From Peronospora farinosa (taxonomy: Eukaryota; Oomycota; Peronosporomycetes; Peronosporales; Peronosporaceae): a DNA stretch of 64,000 nt. The notes below the pieces were generated by a model. It made no database searches. It was not told where the DNA came from and was given only the letters and a program-made list of their open reading frames with translations. A program made the position numbers and the translations under genes. This document shows positions 45,287-58,316 of this stretch, piece by piece (the first letter of the stretch is position 1; every line of letters begins with the position of its first letter). Location of the stretch: assembly GCA_947646735.1 (NCBI GenBank), contig CANTFK010000228.1:186001-250000 (forward strand), written 5' to 3'.

Positions 45287-46560
45287 GTGGAAGGGCCTAC
45301 CAACCCGGTAGGTGATCTACAGACCCTCTTCGACGCAGCGATGGCAAGATTTTTGCAAGAGCTTCAAGTACCGCAGGCACACCCTAAGGGGAATGTGACC
45401 GGAAGAAGACCAGGGGCGCAAGTGACGACCACTCAACACGACCAGGACCCAGGTATACAAATGCTAAGAGGTCATAAGATGACCGACGTCGACATGAAAC
45501 CCGTCGACTCTTGCAAGTACGACCCTGACAACATGGACTTAGAGGTCCTCAGTCGATGATGGCGAATGCCGCGCTGGGACAAACACCAAACATGGTCCTT
45601 CGCATCAAACTCTCAGCGACCTCGGATCTCAAAGAAGCTCACGGGAGAGATCAACTCGAAGACCAATGAAGCAGTTGGGTGTCGACGGTCAAGACGGCAT
45701 TTATAAGAGACCAGGCGCCAGATGAAGAAAAGTGTTTTGTTTATGGAGGGTGGCTGACTGGACCAGCATAGAACTAGTACCGCCCATTGGGTCGCTCGGT
45801 CCGAGGAAACTGGAAAGACCTAGTACAAGAATTCTTGATTCGCTTCTGTGGTATGGGGTTACCGGTTGCCTGTAAGTCTTATTATGCGAAGAAAAGGTCG
45901 GAAGAGAACCCGGTATATTATCTGTACCGACTAAATGTGATCAGACTAAGGGCGAAGATGAAGATTAAAGACGGGTCGCCCAAGATTCAAAAGGATCATG
46001 TCGCCACTATAAAATGACGGTAGACGACCCGGAGCTAGCAGAGAAGCTGACTATGCTGCGTCTTGCGGATGTAGAAGAGTTGGAAAAAGTATTGACAGCT
46101 TCTTAACGGACGAAAGCACGACGGGGCAAGATATTGTTTGGATCGAACAAAATTCGTCAGAAGGCACCTGCTTCCCCGGACAGACCGAAAGAGATGAATA
46201 GCCGCTCTATACATGCAGTTCGGGCGTCCCTAGAAGACTCGAGCTCTGAAGACTCCAGCCGAGAATCTTCGGGTCCAAGAGAACTAAGGTGGGGCTACCT
46301 TATGGAGAAGGAAGCTGGGGGAGACCTAGGTGTGAGGCTCTCGAAAAGTCTACCGACCAGGGAGGTCTACCAACATTGAAAGGCAGTAGACCAGGGACCT
46401 CGCCCTTCGTTAGCGGTCCCAAATACGAGATGTGCTTATTGTGGGTCCAAGAAACATGTAGATTTAAATTGTTGGAAGCGATTGACCTGTGACCGTTGTG
46501 GAAAGAAGGGTCACCCGTCTGATCACTGCACGTTTGTGTGCCGAGCCTATTTAAAAAATT
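45287..46560 (+). pseudogene. Gag of element 4 with double zinc knuckle
   Basis: Pieces 45287-45559 (VGDLQTLFDAAMARFLQEL) and 45787-46017 (NWKDLVQEFLIRFCG, NPVYYLYRLNVIRL) belong to Gag. At about 46425-46540 two CCHC knuckles follow each other: CAYCGSKKHVDLNC and CDRCGKKGHPSDHC. The double knuckle separates it from elements 1-3, which have one. Confidence 0.8.
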
Positions 46561-46869
46561 AGAAATTCGAGAATTGCTAGATGGCGGAGATCTACAATTT
46601 GTTTCTTCAATGGTATAAGTCAACCAAGCACGTCGGAATGTTCCCGGAGAAACTCGAGAAGGTGCTCGGCTCGTACCAATACAAAGCTGGTGAGCGTCCA
46701 AAAAAAATTTGGACGCTCGCCAGCCGAGATATCCATCCTGGATATCGCCTTTGCTCGTAAGGTAGGTTGCCAAATTGACGAAAGTGAACGACAAGAATGT
46801 ATTGGTATTGGGGAATCTGTATAAACCACGGAGGGACGCACTCGCATCAAGGTCACTCTGAATGGGAAC

Positions 46870-47178
46870 TTGGTGTACATCTTTAAGGTGTGGGTAGGCC
46901 CTATGGTGGGTCAAAACGCAATTTTGGGTAAGGACTTCATGGTCCCAGACGGCATCCGGCTAGACTCGGCAGACGGAACACTTTGTCTCCCCAACGAGGT
47001 TCGAGTGCAATTAACCGGGCGGAGGACGCTTTACGATACCCGAGTATCAGATGTGAAGCTGGGTCAGTACGTACAGATACATTTTGGAGGGTGTGTGGAG
47101 GTCCCTCTTAAAAGGTCGATCTCAGAACAGTGGAAAAGGTGGGTCACGATAGTTGAACGGTGGGTGACCAGTAACTAA
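46870..47178 (+). pseudogene. Protease region of element 4
   Basis: VGPMVGQNAILGKDFMVPDG is the strand after the active site in this gypsy lineage. The active-site loop itself is not preserved in this frame. Confidence 0.6.
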
Positions 47179-47612
47179 CCAACGTCAGTCCTCGCCTCTT
47201 AATATTGTACGAAGATACCAAGATAGGTATGTGATTGACCAAGGATCAAGTGCCGAGAACACTAGGGCTCGTCTCGATAGGCTCTCGAAGATATTCGGAA
47301 TGGCTAAATCCAGCCTACGATCTACCACTGACAACGCCGACCATCACGTCGACCCAATAGAAGAGGAAGAGGGGCCACTAGTGGATAGACCAGTGTAAAA
47401 GATTCCGTCGCACATTTTACAGCGACCGATGGCCCAGCCTCAATGATGAATATGACGCAACAACCGGTTCCCGAAAGAGAAGGACATCCGTGCGAAGATA
47501 ACGCGAATCTGCAGGAAGGGATTGCTCAAGAACGGAGTGTATCTAAAGAAGACCCACGTGCAGTAATGAGGAGGAGGCCAAGCTGGTAAACTCATCACAG
47601 GCAGATGACCAG

Positions 47613-49300
47613 GTGTGCGCTTTCGAAAGTGGAGAATTTTGGGCCGAGGACATAAAACAAGGATGGGATATCATACCGGAAGTGGATCACTCATCCAAAG
47701 GTATTGAGTTTAAAGATATACAGATTCCTGATTCGGATGGGAGCACTCCTGAAGAGATGGACCGGCTAAGACAATTTTTTTTGAAGAAGCGACATCTGTT
47801 GATGGGAAAAGGTAACGCCTTGCCCCCCAGCCGCCGGAGGGGCGATATGCGACCTCGATGTGGGGAATTCAAGGCCGATCGCGCAACGTGTACGGAAGGT
47901 GGACCTTTAAATCAGAGAGAACTTGGCTGACCTGATTACGGGACTGTTATCGGCAAAGATTATTCAGCCTTCCACCTCGCCGTGGGCCAGCCCAATTTTA
48001 ATTATCGTGAAGAAGAATTGGGTCGATATTCGATTGTGTATCGACTATCGGTTGGTTTATGATCTCACTCTACCCAATGCCGTTGAGTAACGAATTGCTG
48101 GAAGATCTGGACGGAGCTTTGTGGTACTGTTCTATTGACATGGCGAGTGGTTTTTGGGTCATCAGTATGACCGAAAAGGCGAGACTCATCTCGGCGTTCG
48201 TTACGCCACTGGGATTATTTGAATGGCTTCGGATGCCTTTTGGGCTTAAGAATGCACCTCAAATATATCAAAGATTGGTGGATAATGCGTTATATGGGTT
48301 TTTACGGATTTCTTCAGGGACTGCCCCAGAGGATCAGAAGATTTGTTTGCAGTAGGAGAACCGGATGTAAAATCGGGTCCCTCGATATTGAGTCGACGGT
48401 CATACATTGACGATATACTTGTTCCTGCCGAATAGTGGAATTTATTATGCCAGAAAGTGGAGCGGTTGCTAAACGTATGCGACTATTGGATTTTGTCGAT
48501 CAGTGCATTCAAGAGCGCGTGGGGAAGTCGGAAGGTCGACTACCTTGGACATCGGGTTTCCAAGGAGGGACTAGAAGCCCACCCAAAGGGCCTCCAGTCT
48601 TTTGTCGAACTACCTCTACCGACAACGTTGAAGACTATGCAATCATTTCTTGGAAGCCTGAATTACTACAGTAGATATATCGAAGATTATGCCGTGTACG
48701 CGTCGATCATCTATGAACTGAGAGAGGTGGATTTTCACGCGTGGAGGTGCAAATTGAAGGCTAAAGATAGCATGACGGCCAAGGAAGAAGATTAAGAAAT
48801 ATGGTCAAAAGGTTCAAGTGGCGTTCGCCCTGCAAATAAAACGATTGCTACAGCACCATTTTACAAAATTTCGACCCAGTCAGGGGAGAAAAGTGATTAT
48901 TGTCTACGCAAGAGAATGGGCCATCTCGGCATCATTGGTGCAGAATTACGACGGCTTGCTTACGCCGGTAATGTTCACGAGCCAAACCCTCAAGTCTTTA
49001 GAGCTGAACTATAACACGGTGGAAAAGGAAGTGTTGGAGTTGTTACGAATATTAGAGACCTGTTTCACGTTGTTGGTCATCCGACCCCTCAAGGTCCTGA
49101 CGAGACATTCTAAACTAGCGTGGGCTAGTTATATCTTTCGGGTATACAGGGTCACCTATGGACTGGGCCGCTCTCTTGTCCCAGTGGACTTTGGAGATTG
49201 TGGAATGCAAGAAAGGCGAAGACCAGGTGCTAAGGGCGTTGGCAGACAGTATTACGCCTCGAGAAAATGTAGACTCAATTTTGTCGTCAATTGATCCTAG
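47613..49300 (+). pseudogene. Reverse transcriptase and RNase H of element 4
   Basis: RT motifs: YCSIDMASGFWVI, EWLRMPFGLKNAPQIYQ, then in another frame SYIDDILVPAE at about 48400 followed by a stop. The thumb follows (KVDYLGHRVSKEGLEAHPK, TMQSFLGSLNYYSRY). RNase H remains as VIIVYAREWAISASLVQ, where the first aspartate seems lost, and NYNTVEKEVLELLRILE. Confidence 0.8.
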
Positions 49301-49899
49301 AAAGCAAGCCAGACAGACGATCGAAATACCTACGCCCACAGTGGAACCGGAAGAAGAATTATATGTGATGAGTTTCGATGGGTTGGCCCGGGTGAAGCAA
49401 GGAGGAGGTGCCTGTAGCGCTATGTATGGAGACTCCCTACATGGACTATAGTCGAAGCTGCGTCGAAGTCCTCGATAAATATACAGCGAATGAGGCAGAA
49501 TATGAATGGGTTTTGAATTGTTATAGCCTTTGGAGCGACGTCGGCTGATCATCTGTGGAGATTCAAATTTGGTTGTAAGACAGATGCGTGGAGAGGTCAA
49601 GTTAAGGCTTCAGGTTTATCCCCTTTACGGACCAAGGCGTTGCGAAAGCTCCAGTCGTGGCCCTCCCATGCAGTCGTACACGTGGAACGAGACTGGAATC
49701 AGAGCGCGGATTAGTAGGCCAGTGCGGCTTTACACCAGCAACAAGGGGCCGAGTCGATACCGAAAGGAGAGTAACCAGGTCTAGAAGCGATCAATCGGCT
49801 GCCAGATGAGTTAATCCCTAAAAACCGGAGTTCATCTGTTAAGCTGGTCGCAGTGACTCGAGGCCCCCCCCCGTCAGAATATCAGGAGAAGTTACGCAG

Positions 49900-51366
49900 G
49901 AAGCCGTGATACAGCGACTCCGGGTGGACCGGATCCGAGATGCGCAAGAAGAAGAGAGCTGGGTGCGAGTGTTGAAGGCACATTTGAAGGGAGACTGGAG
50001 TGACCTGTCTGTGGAATCTGCTCGAACATGCAGTAAAATGTCCGGCGACTACGAGGTATTTAAAGAAGGAATACTAGTTCATCGCCCCGGCCAGAGATGC
50101 GAGGGAGTCGACAGGTGTGTAGTTGCCAATTTGGTAATACCCGAGCGTCTCCAAGTCGACATCCTGCATCATTACCATACCAGTCTCGAGGACGGTCATT
50201 AAGGGATAGGACGTACCTACCATCGAATTCGGTGATACTGTCAATGAAGAGGTCTGTTTCGGAGTGTCCAGAGATATGTGGGTATTTGCATGGATTGTAA
50301 AACTGGGAAAGGGAGGCCTACCTTATAAGGGAAGACTTCGTGGAGTGTCGAAGCGACGTACCCCTTACAAATCATCGCGATGGACCATATGCCTTCTCTG
50401 CCCAAGTCGTACAGAGGAAATGCTGATCTGAGTCGACCTGTTCACCGGTTATGGTATGGCCAAAAGCTAGTGCTTCACGGACGGCCAAGACGGTAGCCGA
50501 GTGAAATAAAGCAGGTGTTTCCCGCCGCTTTAGCGCCAGTGAGACGATCCGTCACGATCGAGAACCACGGTTTATGTCGGATTTCTTCCGAGCGTTCAGC
50601 CATATTTTAGGTCAAAGTCAGCAAGCGATCATGGCGTATCGACCCCAGTCGAACGGTTTTGCGAAGAGGATGGTCCAAACTCAGACCAGGTCGATCAAGA
50701 TGTATGTGTACGACATGGGGCAGCGAGACTGGGATGATTATGCTGAACGCTTGACGTTTGCGCTAAATACGGCACAAAACAGAGTACGCGAGGTAACACC
50801 GTTCTATTTGGTCCATGGTTGGGATGCTAGGACCAATCTTGAAACCATGCTACCAGGCGTGAATACTCGACGTCGGGAATTAGGACCTCGGAGGTGGACA
50901 TATCGAATTTAAAGCCAATATCAGCGAGAAAGGAACCAAGTTAACGAGAACCTACGGGCGGCTTGTCAGGCTCGGATGCAAGCGCATAAAGAAGGAGTAG
51001 TGGCCACTAAATCTAGACCAGGACCCAAGTATGGCTATACCTCGATCGAGTGAATGAGGGGTACGTCGAGAAATTGGCCCACCTCTGGCACGGACCGTTC
51101 CGAGTTCGGGAATTGGTCGGAGATCATGCGGCACGTTTGTAAATTCGAGGCACAAAATACAGATTATTCTCAATCGTGCACATCTCCAAGCTCAAGCCCG
51201 TTTGAGAGTTCCTTGATCGACCTAGCAGCAGGCTAGAAATAGACAGAGCGGACCGGGTCGACTTCGACGAATGTCTGTTAAGAGAGGATAGCTGGGTGTG
51301 GAAATTGGAAGAAGTTGAGTATGAAGTCGAAGTGATTTTAGAGAATCGCACAGGAAAGAAGCTTTA
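49900..51366 (+). pseudogene. Integrase of element 4
   Basis: Zinc-domain remnants near 50160-50300, core piece 50574-50912 (AYRPQSNGFAKRMVQTQTRS, where Glu of the DDE triad reads as Lys), and across frames the C-terminal wording HGPFRVRELVGDHAARL and SIVHISKLKPV. Ends with LENRTGKKL at 51366. Confidence 0.75.
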
Positions 51367-51860
51367 GATAAAATACCAACCAAACTATAAAATAATAAAA
51401 AAAAATTAAAAATTATGGATTATTTTTTATTTTTTTCAGTGAAAATTATTATCAATTATATAACAGTTGATTGAGCTTAATTTTTTTTAAACGTGACAAA
51501 AATATTAAATTTTAGAAATTAGTTTTTTTTAAATAAACGTTTAAAACAAAAAAATGAAACTTTGTTAAATAATACAAAAAAAGGTAGATGTTAACATCAA
51601 ATTTTATGTTTGAAAAAGACCTTTTGAGCTAGAATTAATTCTGAAACTTTATGTAAATTATTAACTGAAACTTTTTTTTTAAAATAAAGGTTTGTTCAAA
51701 CTTTAAGGAACCAACCCCATAAAGTAGCTAACAAATTAAAATATTACATAATTATACAAAAAACATAAATATTATAAAATATTAAATACTAAAATTAATT
51801 TTTTTGATAAAGTTGTCTTACGAATCAATTTTTATTTTAGTATTATTTAGCAATTTATTT
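51367..51860. other. Very AT-rich block
   Basis: Nearly only A and T with long A or T runs. No gene, no clear repeat unit. It begins exactly where element 4 is cut. Confidence 0.6.
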
Positions 51861-52011
51861 TGGGACAGACGTCGTAACAGGTGTTTTAATAAGACGGTGC
51901 CGAACAGGTGGCGGGAAGAGGCAGCGACATGACCTGTTGGGCGACATGGCGACGGCTCACAAGATAAGAGGAGAGAAGGACGCAATCACGTTATGGTCAA
52001 ATTGCAGTGCA
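51861..52011 (+). repeat. Left part of an older copia LTR
   Basis: Resembles the middle of the element 5 LTR (GACGAGGTGGCGACATGACC and TTATGGTCAAGTTGCAGTGC versions). It continues at 57006 after the inserted copia element. Confidence 0.65.
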
Positions 52012-52016
52012 TGTTA

Positions 52017-52414
52017 TGTTAAAAATGCCTGTTTAGAAACGTCTTGTCAGTCATTGTTATGTTACAGGGTCAACAGGTATAACATGTGACGGTGACACCT
52101 GATTGGTTAAAGTCACACATATCTTAACATGTGGTGAGACGAGGCTACGATGGTGACAGATGGTAAGACGAGGCTACGACAGTGACAAGTGTCGTGACAG
52201 GCGTTACGGTAAGATCGGGCCAGGTGATGGGACGAGGTGGCGACATGACCGTTGAGCGACATGACGACGACGTAGAAGACGGACGCAAACATGTTATGGT
52301 CAAGTTGCAGTGCATGTTGTATTATAGTGTTAGCGAACGAAGATAACATTCTAATACATTCACTTTTACTTCTAACTACCTCTGCACAAGTGCAACTACC
52401 ATCTACTTACAACA
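52017..52414 (+). repeat. 5' LTR of element 5
   Basis: Followed by GGTTATGAGCCC, the probable primer site. It lacks one copy of a GAGACGAGGCTACGA-type repeat present in the 3' LTR. Confidence 0.9.
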
Positions 52415-52418
52415 GGTT

Positions 52419-53660
52419 ATGAGCCCAATCAAGCGAGATGCCGGTACAGCTACTAAAGCTGGACCCGTTGTGGTGACCGACGGTCCTAACAAGACCGACA
52501 ACGACCACTTAAAAGAGAAGTCGGTAGTGCCCGTGGGGGCAATGGACAAGGTGCTGGCCATGCTCGGGGACCTATCCGAACGAATGAATCGGATGGAGGT
52601 TTCCCAGAACGAGCAAGTCGGCAAGGGCAACAAGGGGTCACCGGAGTCAATCTTCGGTTCGGCCCTGGGAGTGGGAGCGAGGATGACTCTCCAGGCTTTG
52701 GAGCGTACCCCTCCTCCCAAGAAATCCCCGGACGTGTCTCCAGCGACATACTTCGGGGCAAGGCGCCACAACCAGGTAAATGTTGATGGTCGACCGGCGG
52801 AACATGTTGCAGCAAACGTGAACATGGAGGCAGGACCTGGACCTGTACATTACAGGCAGGAAGTACCTGCAGACTATTATCCAGGCGCGGGTATGCCAAA
52901 CAGGATGTACGGTCATCCTGGACTACAAAGTTACCGGTATGCCAGATGCACAACACCGGAAGCTCGCGCTACAATCCTTTGACGGGAAGGAACTATACCA
53001 CGGACTCGGTAGTGGGTTCCTTGAATGAGGTAAAGAATTCGTCCGTCAAGTCGGGTTTGCTGAGCGTGCGTGTGGTTTCGCGTGGCCGGAGGATATCAAG
53101 GTTGATGTCCTGGGACAACATCTGGCCGGCAAGGCGCAGACGTATTACCGTCGGCAGGTGGAGACTTGGTGGTCTGAAAGCCAAACCTTGGAGCATGCTA
53201 TGCAAAGGTTGCTTCAGACTTTCAACACCAAGATATCACCTGCCCAGAGCATGAAATTGTTCACGGCGCCAAAGGCAACTCACAGAAGTTGGACGGACCA
53301 CTTCTTATACCTGACGGCCGTGAGTGATGCATGCGGAGGGGCGGACAACCTGGTGCTTGACAACATCGTCCACTATGCAGACCCGCTTATGCGTACAACC
53401 ATGTTGTCCAGGTTGGATATGCATCGTACCGACCCCTTACGTCAGGCTGAAGAACTGGCTCAATTTGCGCAGTCGACGGAGATCGACACTCATGCAAAGA
53501 ATCTTGGGCGCTATGTGGTAAACGCTGTCGAAACAAAGGAAGGAACCGAAGGACAGGGTCAAGGCTTAGGTAAAATCAACCTTCGGTGAAGGTGACCAGC
53601 GCACGTGTTACAAGTGCGGGGAAGTCGGACACATCAGGTCGATGTGCCCGCAACTGAAGA
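52419..53660 (+). pseudogene. Gag of element 5
   Basis: Starts at the ATG at 52419 (MSPIKRDAGTATKAG), disordered to about 52980. A second frame (GQHLAGKAQTYYRRQVETW, TMLSRLDMHRTDPL) carries the copia Gag helices. A zinc knuckle CYKCGEVGHIRSMC lies at about 53608-53648. Frameshifts at about 52980 and 53590. Confidence 0.8.
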
Positions 53661-55032
53661 AGAAGATACCAAGGGCAAGCTTTACCTTTGCAATTGGCAA
53701 TGGTGGACATATTCAAGACAACAATTGGATCCTTGACAGTGGGTCCAGCAGACATTTGGTAAACGATCTAAGTCTGCTGGTTAATCCGAAAGACTGTCAG
53801 AGTGAATGTTTGACGGCAGCCACTGATGGAGGCGTGCTGAGAATCACCATGCAAGGAAGTGTCGACATTGAAGTTGTCGCACTGGGAGTTGTGAACACCA
53901 TCCGGCTCGCTCCTCGATGTTCAGTATGCTGCAAACCTCGAGCGAAATATCATATCATATGGTAATCTCGAGGCTAAAGGATGTATACTCGAATATCGAG
54001 GAGGGAGGCGTGTGTTGACCTCCGGGTTCGGAGGTGCACCGGTAATGGATGTTGAATGCAACAACAATGTGTTGGTTGTCACGGTGATGAGACCCGGTAA
54101 CACCGTTTCAAGCACATCACGGGAAGCGATGATGGCTGTACTTAATTCACCTGAATATGAATCCGATTCGGATGTTCAGAGTGGTACCTTGATTCACTTC
54201 TATCGCCGGTTGGGCCATCTCTGTTTCGATACTATCATCAAGATGGCCAGAGACCCGGGGTCGGCTATTAAGCTGACTGACCTGACACGCATAAATTGCC
54301 TGGCGTGTGCTAAAGGAAAACAAGTCAAGAAAGCACAGTCGAAAAAGGACACGGGCATGAATGAACTCACCTATCGACGTGATAGGTGGAGTGATATGCT
54401 CTGATCTCAAGGGACCGATAACCCCACGAGACCGACTGGGAAATCGTTACCTAGTCACTTTTATTGACCACCGATCAAATTATTGCCGTGTGTTTCTGGC
54501 CAAGTCTAAAGGTATTGCTGCACTCAAGTTCAAGCAGTTCCTTGTGAGTTTCGAACGAGAATTTAATTGCAAGATTTACGTGCTACGCACGGACGGAGGT
54601 GGCGAATACAAGACATTGGATGTGTTTTGCAAAGGGACTGGCGTATCACGTCAAGTGAGCGAAGCCAGAAACCAAGCCAGTAATGGTAAGGCTGAACGGA
54701 TGCATCGTACTATTATGAATATGGTTAGAAGCATGGTGTTCGCCTCGAACCTACCCCTTTCTTTCTGGGGTGATGCTGCTGAGTACGCGACTTACATACT
54801 CAACCGGAGTCGAACCAAGTCGAATCCGGGTGGTGTATCCCCAATGGAATTTTTGACGAAGAAAGTGCCTATGCTGAATGACATCGTGGTGTTCGGTTCT
54901 GCATGCACGGTTCATGTCCATACGAAAAACAAGTCACTTGGAGAGCGTGGGAAGGCAGCCATAATAATTGGAAAAAGTGGCGAGACGAAGGGTTACAAAG
55001 TGTACATCCCCAAGACAAGGTGGTTGTGGTAA
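53642..55032 (+). pseudogene. Protease and integrase of element 5
   Basis: Protease motif NNWILDSGSSRHLVND near 53725. Integrase zinc domain (FYRRLGHLCFDTI...CLACAKGK) at about 54195-54315, then after a shift the core: SDLKGPITPRDRLG, VLRTDGGGEYKTL and SNGKAERMHRTI give the D, D, E triad. Two frames are needed. Confidence 0.85.
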
Positions 55033-55039
55033 CACAACA

Positions 55040-56467
55040 TGTGCAAAACATTGAACAAAATGAACAAGTCAAGTCCCACTTGAAGAGAGTCGACCATCAG
55101 GAGGAGTCACCCAATGATGATCAACCGGATGTTCAAGTGCAATCAAGCGTCAAAAAACGGGTCACGAAAGGACTCAAGGGTCGAAAATCCGGATGGACGA
55201 GAGAGCGACATGGTACAAGGTCAACCAGCAAGAAACAGGTTGAAGAGCCTTCGAATAAAGGTTCTGCTGAACAACAAGATGTGGTAAATGTTATCATAAT
55301 GCAAGACCCCAAGCACTATGGAGAAGCGGTCAAGAGCAAGCAACATCAAGAGTGGAAGATCGCCATGACCGAAGAAATGGACGCGTTAAAGGCGAACGAT
55401 GTCTGGACGATCGTTGCACCACCCAAGGATGCGCACGTTCTCCACAACAAGAGGGTGTACAAGACCAAAACGGATGCGAACGGGGACATAGAGCGGTACA
55501 AGGCTCGTATGGTTGTCTGTGGAAACGAACAAGTCTTTGGAGTATACTACAACCTCACCTTTGCAGCGGTGATGGACTTGAGCACGGTGAAGATGATCTT
55601 GATGCTATCAAGACGTTAAAAGGTACCAGCTCGACATGGTGATGTGCCGAATGCATGCGTCAAGGCAGAAAAGGAGGAGCATTTGGACATATACACGAAG
55701 GTGCCAAAAGGTATGACCATAGATGAAGAAAAGATCAAGGGTCTGGGAAAAAAGTCGACGAACGACTTAGCACTGCTTTTGAAGAAGTCACTATATGGAC
55801 TCAAGCAGGCTGGAAGACTCTAGAGCAAACTACTAATTCCAAGTTGCAACAGAGCGGGTTCCGACAATGTACGACAGACATGTGTTTGTATTTCAAGTAC
55901 GTAGGCGATACATGCACAGTGGTCGGAGTCTACGTCGATGATTTGCTCGTCACACGAACTGATCCAAGCGCAGTGGAAAACTTCTTCAAGGACATGGCGG
56001 GTTTGTCAATCAAGGATCTGGGCGCGGTAAACAAGTTTTAGGACTTCGCATCAAGCTGGACGAGTCCAAGGGGTACATTCTGGACCAACAAGTGACGATC
56101 GAGTTGCTGTTGAAGGAGTTCGGACTAGACTCGGCGAACGGAGTGAGGACTCCGATAGGCGACGAATGCAATCTCGAGGATGAGCCTTTGGTTGTGCAAG
56201 AAGCAGTCTGGTGTGTCGCTGAGCACCATGGAGGCAGAATTCATCGCGGCGTCTCAAGCCGGACGCGAGCTACTAGGGATGAAGGGTCTATTTGACGAAT
56301 TGAAGTTGAACGTGATCAAGCCGATGCCAATGTGGATAGACAATCAAGCGGCTATCAAGCAGATAGAGTCAGAGAAGAGCACGTCAAGCGCCAAGCACGT
56401 GGACATCAGGTTCAAGTTTATCTGCAACTACGCGAAAGATGGGATCGTGGCTCCAAGATTTGTCTAG
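55040..56467 (+). pseudogene. Reverse transcriptase and RNase H of element 5
   Basis: RT start EWKIAMTEEMDALKANDVW at about 55350, degraded middle, active site VGVYVDDLLVTRTD at about 55920, and LLLKEFGLDSANGVRTP. Sequence then jumps to the RNase H end (STMEAEFIAASQAGRE, WIDNQAAIKQIES), so an internal segment near 56190 has been lost. Confidence 0.85.
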
Positions 56468-56578
56468 TCCCAAGACATGATGGCCGATATCTTGACGAAG
56501 TCATTGCCGGCGCCAAGAATGGAAGAGCTACGTGCAATGTTCGGGTTAAAGACCACTCAGGCTGACACCAAGGAGGAG

Positions 56579-57005
56579 TGTTAGAAATGCCTGTTTAGAA
56601 ACGTCTTGTCAGTCATTGTTATGTTACAGGTTCAACAGGTATAACATGTGACGGTGGCACCTGATTGGTTAAAGTCACACATATCTTAACATGTGGTGAG
56701 ACGAGGCTACGACGGTGACAGATAGTGAGACGAGGCTACGATGGTGACAGATGGTGAGACGAGGCTACGACAGTGACAAGTGTCGTGACAGGCGTTACGG
56801 TAAGATCGGGCCAGGTGATGGGACGAGGTGGCGACATGACCGTTGAGCGACATGACGACGACGTAGAAGACGGACGCAAACATGTTATGGTCAAGTTGCA
56901 GTGCATGTTGTATTATAGTGTTAGCGAACGAAGATAACATTCTAATACATTCACTTTTGCTTCTAACTACCTCTGCACAAGTGCAACTTTCATCTACTTA
57001 CAACA
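56579..57005 (+). repeat. 3' LTR of element 5
   Basis: Nearly identical to 52017-52414, with an extra GACGAGGCTACGA unit. Confidence 0.9.
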
Positions 57006-57100
57006 TGTTATATTGCAGTGTTAGCGAACGAAGATAACATTTTAATATATTCACTTCTACTTTTACCTCTTCGCACACAAGTGCAACAAAGTTCCAAATC
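57006..57100 (+). repeat. Right part of the older copia LTR
   Basis: After the TGTTA duplication, TATTGCAGTGTTAGCGAACG and the following bases match the element 5 LTR end with more differences. This is the other half of the target LTR at 51861. Confidence 0.65.
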
Positions 57101-57319
57101 GCAACTTTCCTACAATTATGGTATATATAATATTATATATATGGGGGAATTAAGTTATAGGAGATGATTTAGCTATAGGTCAATTTTGACTTTTGCAATT
57201 ATATGCGCTGTTTCCTTTTAGATAGCAACATTCAAAAGAAAATTCAGATGAAAAGAGAGATTAAATTTAGAAAAAGAGAAAATCTGATTTAAAAAAAGAA
57301 GATTTCTGTTTTCAAGATA

Positions 57320-57457
57320 TTTAGAAATGCAGATAGTCGTCGCCTTGTCTCACCATCTGTCAAGTCGTTTGTGGACTCGATCAATCAGGTGTCACTGTCA
57401 CATGGTATAGCAGTTGAACCTGCAACACACCAATGACTGACAAGACGTTTCTAACAT
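57320..57457 (-). repeat. Inverted fragment of a copia LTR start
   Basis: On the minus strand it begins TGTTAGAAACGTCTTGTCAG and follows the first part of the element 5 LTR to about the ACGAGGC repeats. Confidence 0.75.
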
Positions 57458-57529
57458 ACATTTTTAATATAAATGTTATAAACTAGTAACAATATCTTGG
57501 TTTCGAACAAGAATTTTAAAGCTTGAAAG

Positions 57530-57787
<258 letters not shown>

Positions 57788-57928
57788 ATAGGGCATCTCC
57801 AACTTTAAAGAGATGCAGGGACAATATTATAGGAAAAGGTAGTTTTGTCAAATATGTTAAATTATAATAATATTTTTATTGGCACTTCTTATTTGTCCCA
57901 ATATTTTGTAACGGGCTCATCCCGTTAC
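57788..57928 (-). repeat. Inverted truncated LTR of the element 1 family
   Basis: On the minus strand it starts TGTAACGGGATGAGCCCGTT and follows the element 1 LTR to AAAGTTGGAGATGCCC, where it meets the cox1 fragment. Confidence 0.8.
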
Positions 57929-58316
57929 AGGCTCGGCTGTTCGCTAGCAATGGTGCTAAATGCAGAGAGGAAGTTCGTAGTGCAGTGTAAAAAGGATTAT
58001 GTTATTTATGTGTTAGCTCCTGCGTTTCCTGTCCTGTCTCTCTTTCGCTCATGTCCACCCAAGCTAATGTCTCCAGCCGAAGCATACCGAAGCTAAGAGG
58101 TTAGCCGCAACTTGAAATGCCCTACCACGCCTCCTCATGCTTATTTGTAGTCAGCATAAGGCTACATAACCAGCACTTAAAAACAAATATCTAACATCGG
58201 CCCTGCCATGTGAGCTCGAATTATGATAACGAAGCAGATTGAATATGACATCGTCAAAAACATGACATGGATATATGAAGTTGTAGCCGCGATTCTAATG
58301 ATGATACAAAATAAGT
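57929..58316. other. Intergenic upstream of the TLC gene
   Basis: One plus-strand frame to 58096 starts within LTR sequence and has no domain. No gene supported. Confidence 0.4.

Larger units (their letters stand above)
43590..51366 (+). mobile_element. Element 4: fourth Ty3/gypsy lineage, truncated
   Basis: 5' LTR remnant (about 43590-44157, ending CACCACA), then a degenerate primer site (GTTTTGAGCCAG), gag with two zinc knuckles, protease, RT with YIDD, RNase H and integrase. Codons and motifs differ from elements 1-3. The reading ends at 51366 before the expected C-terminal chromodomain, and no 3' LTR is present. Many stops and shifts. Confidence 0.82.
52017..57005 (+). mobile_element. 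Element 5: Ty1/copia LTR retrotransposon
   Basis: LTRs 52017-52414 and 56579-57005 (TGTTA...TTACAACA), flanked by TGTTA at 52012-52016 and 57006-57010. The order gag-protease-integrase-RT-RNase H is copia. The purine tract CCAAGGAGGAG precedes the 3' LTR. Frames are broken and part of RT/RNase H is deleted. It sits inside an older LTR of the same family. Confidence 0.92.
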
